In this document: positions 14,539-16,500 of the stretch, one piece after another | Layout: the number at the start of each line of letters is the position of its first letter | Position numbering within the stretch: the stretch's first letter is position 1 | Assembly (NCBI GenBank): GCA_041552775.1 | Contig: JBFEKH010000042.1 | Coordinates: 1 to 16,500, forward strand | Reading direction: 5' to 3' | From: Allopontixanthobacter sp041552775 | GTDB lineage: Bacteria; Pseudomonadota; Alphaproteobacteria; Sphingomonadales; Sphingomonadaceae | Length of the DNA: 16,500 nt | Program-made: the position numbers and the translations under genes | Notes under the pieces: model-generated | Seen by the model: the letters and a program-made list of their open reading frames with translations, nothing else | The model's database searches: none | Told to the model about the DNA's origin: nothing

Positions 14539-16278
14539 TCAGACCATATCTTCGGGACGAACCATATTATCAAATGTCTCGCCGGTCACGAAATCGAGCG
14601 CAAGTGCGGCTTCCCGCAAGGTCACATAGTTCTCATGGGCGTATTTTGCGATCTTGGCCGCGTTGTCATAGCCGATCTCTGGCACGAGCGCGGTAACAAG
14701 CATGAGCGAGTTCTGGACATTTCGGCTGATCCGATCACGGTTCGGTTCGATCCCGTCAATGCAACGTTCCGCAAAGCTGGCCATGCCGACTGACAGAAGA
14801 TGGATTGACCGAAGTACTGCTGCACCAATCATTGGTTTGAATACATTGAGTTCAAGTGCGCCTTGCATCCCTCCCACAATGATGGCTTGATGATTCCCGA
14901 TCACCTGTGCAGTTACCATCGTAAGCATCTCACATTGGGTCGGATTGACCTTTCCTGGCATGATCGAACTGCCCGGTTCGTTTGCCGGCAAGTGAAGCTC
15001 TCCAAGGCCCGATCTAGGGCCAGATGCCAACAACCGGACGTCATTGGCGACTTTGGTCAGCGAGGTAGCGAGCGTAGTCAAAGTCGCGGAGAGTTGAACC
15101 AACGTATCGTTTGAAGCCAGCGCTTCGAATGCGTTGGGAGCTGCTACAAAGCGCTTGCCGGTTAACTGCGAGATTTCTTCTGCCATCGCATCCCCGAAGC
15201 CATCAGGTGCGTTGAGCCCAGTACCAACCGCAGTTGCACCTTGAGCAAGCCGGCTGAGTTCCTTTTTGGCGAATGCAATCCGTCGTTGGCAATCACATAA
15301 TTGCTGAACATAGCCGGAAAACTCCTGCCCCAGCGTAAGCGGCGTCGCGTCCTGTAGGTGGGTTCTGCCAATCTTGATGATATCAGCCCAATCCCGAGCT
15401 TTTCTGTCGATAGCGTCACGAAGGTATTCGATGGCAGGGAGGAGTTGGCCGTCCACTTCCTGCAACGCTGAGATGTGCAACGCCGTTGGAAAACTGTCAT
15501 TGGAGGATTGGCTGAGATTAACATGATCGTTGGGATGTACCGGCTTCTTCCCGCCGCGTCCCGCGCCCAGCAGCTCATTCGCCCGGCCAGCAATGACCTC
15601 GTTGAGGTTCATATTCGTCTGGGTGCCGCTTCCAGTCTGCCAGGTGACAAGCGGAAATTGAGCATCGAAGTGCCCCAAAATTACTTCGCCAGCGGCCTGC
15701 TCGATTGCATCTGCAAGGTCTTCCTCCAGCCCATGCTTTCGGTTCACCCGTGATGCTGCCTTTTTCACGATCGCTAGAGCATGGATTATGGCAAGCGGCA
15801 TTCGCTCGGTCTCTCCGAACGGGAAATTCTCGATGCTACGCTGCGTTTGTGCCCCCCAATAGGAACCAGAAGGAACAGCAATTTGTCCTATGCTATCAGT
15901 TTCCAAACGGTAGCCAACATTTTGAGAAGAGCCCGATTGCAATCCTTTGGCTGGTGGATGGTCCAGCAAATCGTCACAGACCTGCATCTGCAAAAAAGGC
16001 TCGCCGCCAGCATCCTTGAGAGAATCCAGAAAGGCCGAACGCGTCTCTGGCTCATCATAAACCATTTTTGCATCGAATGCCTTTTGCCAGGTTTCTCGGT
16101 CGGGCCATTCGGCAATGCCAACAAATCGAATTACATTATCTGCGCTTACTTCTCGGTGCAGTCGCGAGCCGAGACTTCCATAGCGGGATCTGATAAGTTC
16201 AGTTCCCCTTCGCCACGCTTGGCGGAACTGCTTCTCTTTGCCACATTGTACTTCCCACCGATAGGCTGCCACGAACAT
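14539..16278 (-). CDS. fumC: ABM-domain / class II fumarate hydratase fusion
   Basis: A single 579-aa frame joins two modules. Residues 1-105 form an antibiotic-biosynthesis-monooxygenase-like ferredoxin-fold domain (MFVAAYRWEV, YGSLGSRLHRE, VGIAEWPDRETWQ). From about residue 123 (YRLETDSIGQIAVP) a full-length class II fumarase of some 457 residues follows: WGAQTQRSIENFP, TGSGTQTNMNLNE, GRTHLQDATP (His307, the FumC catalytic-loop histidine region) and the signature GSSIMPGKVNP (437-447). It should convert fumarate to malate in the citric-acid cycle. The start at 16276-16278 has GGGAG with 7-9 bases spacing and coincides with the ABM domain start; an open extension to 16428 has no such site. 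The roughly 18-residue linker contains no stop and no good internal start for a separate fumarase. Aspartase is less likely because the sequence follows FumC, not AspA. Confidence 0.88.
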   Translation of the reverse strand: MFVAAYRWEVQCGKEKQFRQAWRRGTELIRSRYGSLGSRLHREVSADNVIRFVGIAEWPDRETWQKAFDAKMVYDEPETRSAFLDSLKDAGGEPFLQMQVCDDLLDHPPAKGLQSGSSQNVGYRLETDSIGQIAVPSGSYWGAQTQRSIENFPFGETERMPLAIIHALAIVKKAASRVNRKHGLEEDLADAIEQAAGEVILGHFDAQFPLVTWQTGSGTQTNMNLNEVIAGRANELLGAGRGGKKPVHPNDHVNLSQSSNDSFPTALHISALQEVDGQLLPAIEYLRDAIDRKARDWADIIKIGRTHLQDATPLTLGQEFSGYVQQLCDCQRRIAFAKKELSRLAQGATAVGTGLNAPDGFGDAMAEEISQLTGKRFVAAPNAFEALASNDTLVQLSATLTTLATSLTKVANDVRLLASGPRSGLGELHLPANEPGSSIMPGKVNPTQCEMLTMVTAQVIGNHQAIIVGGMQGALELNVFKPMIGAAVLRSIHLLSVGMASFAERCIDGIEPNRDRISRNVQNSLMLVTALVPEIGYDNAAKIAKYAHENYVTLREAALALDFVTGETFDNMVRPEDMV

Positions 16279-16500
16279 CAATGTTCTCCCGGTTCCGTGT
16301 TCCCTAATGCCCCGCACTAAGTGTAACTTTCTCGGTGAATGCGTCCCAAATGCATTCCGAAACACGTCAACTCCTGCGCAACAATCAAGCGACAAATCAT
16401 CATACCCGATCCGTGGCAATGTGAACATGCACCGGGCTGTTTGGCGGAACCTTTGGTTAGTCTGTGCGTCGATAATCGAGGGTTGATGGCGCTTGAATTG
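16279..16500. other. 5' region of the ABM-fumarase gene
   Basis: No gene is supported here. On the minus strand the frame of the fumarase stays open to 16428 (50 extra codons), but the extension is not domain-like and has no ribosome-binding site, so I treat it as untranslated leader and promoter. TTGACG occurs on the minus strand but lacks a convincing -10 partner at the right distance. Confidence 0.4.

Noticed and set aside
16279..16428. 50-residue upstream extension of the fumarase fusion
   Set aside because: The frame is open, but there is no Shine-Dalgarno at 16428, whereas GGGAG precedes the ATG at 16278 exactly where the ABM domain begins.
1..16500. CRISPR arrays, prophage, intact insertion sequences or riboswitches
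   Set aside because: No regularly spaced direct repeats, no transposase, integrase or phage structural frames, and no recognisable riboswitch core were found on reading.

Overview
The window is bacterial DNA, most likely from an alphaproteobacterium of the Sphingomonadales (Erythrobacter, Sphingomonas or Novosphingobium type). This is an inference from an HWE-type histidine kinase, moderate-to-high GC, the flavour of the protein sequences, and the orphan Pal, NfeD/slipin and class II fumarase genes. No rRNA, tRNA, CRISPR array or intact transposase gene is visible.

Layout. 1-828: 3' part of a PAS-HWE sensor kinase cut by the left edge. 829-1764: no intact gene, but the eroded remains of a single-domain response regulator (830-1237), a transposon-end-like inverted-repeat element (1371-1537) and a short unassigned reading frame (1615-1713). 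1765-2274 (-): a Pal lipoprotein outside any tol cluster. 2517-4702 (-): a KdpE-type regulator and a short KdpD-type kinase overlapping by 4 bp, diverging from a small single-span membrane protein (4903-5175, +). 5314-6177 (-): an exported class A beta-lactamase-fold protein that has the SxxK, SDN and KTG motifs but lacks the deacylating glutamate. 6178-7596: about 1.4 kb without a convincing gene, holding scraps of reading frame and an integration-junction-like repeat. 7597-10203 (+): a two-gene surface-polymer cassette (CDP-glycerol glycerophosphotransferase-like protein and a Wzx-like flippase). 10228-11952 (-): a KefB/C-type cation:proton antiporter with a C-terminal nucleotide-binding domain. 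12094-14239 (-): an NfeD protease and slipin pair. 14539-16278 (-): an antibiotic-biosynthesis-monooxygenase-like (ABM) domain joined in frame to a complete class II fumarase.

Together, much of the window concerns the cell envelope and ion balance: Pal, the Kdp-like two-component system, the beta-lactamase-fold protein, the export cassette, NfeD/slipin and the antiporter. The 829-1764 and 6178-7596 stretches look like decayed accessory DNA between conserved blocks. I did not find a convincing wholly new system. The strongest oddities are the ABM-fumarase fusion, the beta-lactamase-fold protein without Glu166, and the phosphotransferase/flippase pair beside decayed DNA.
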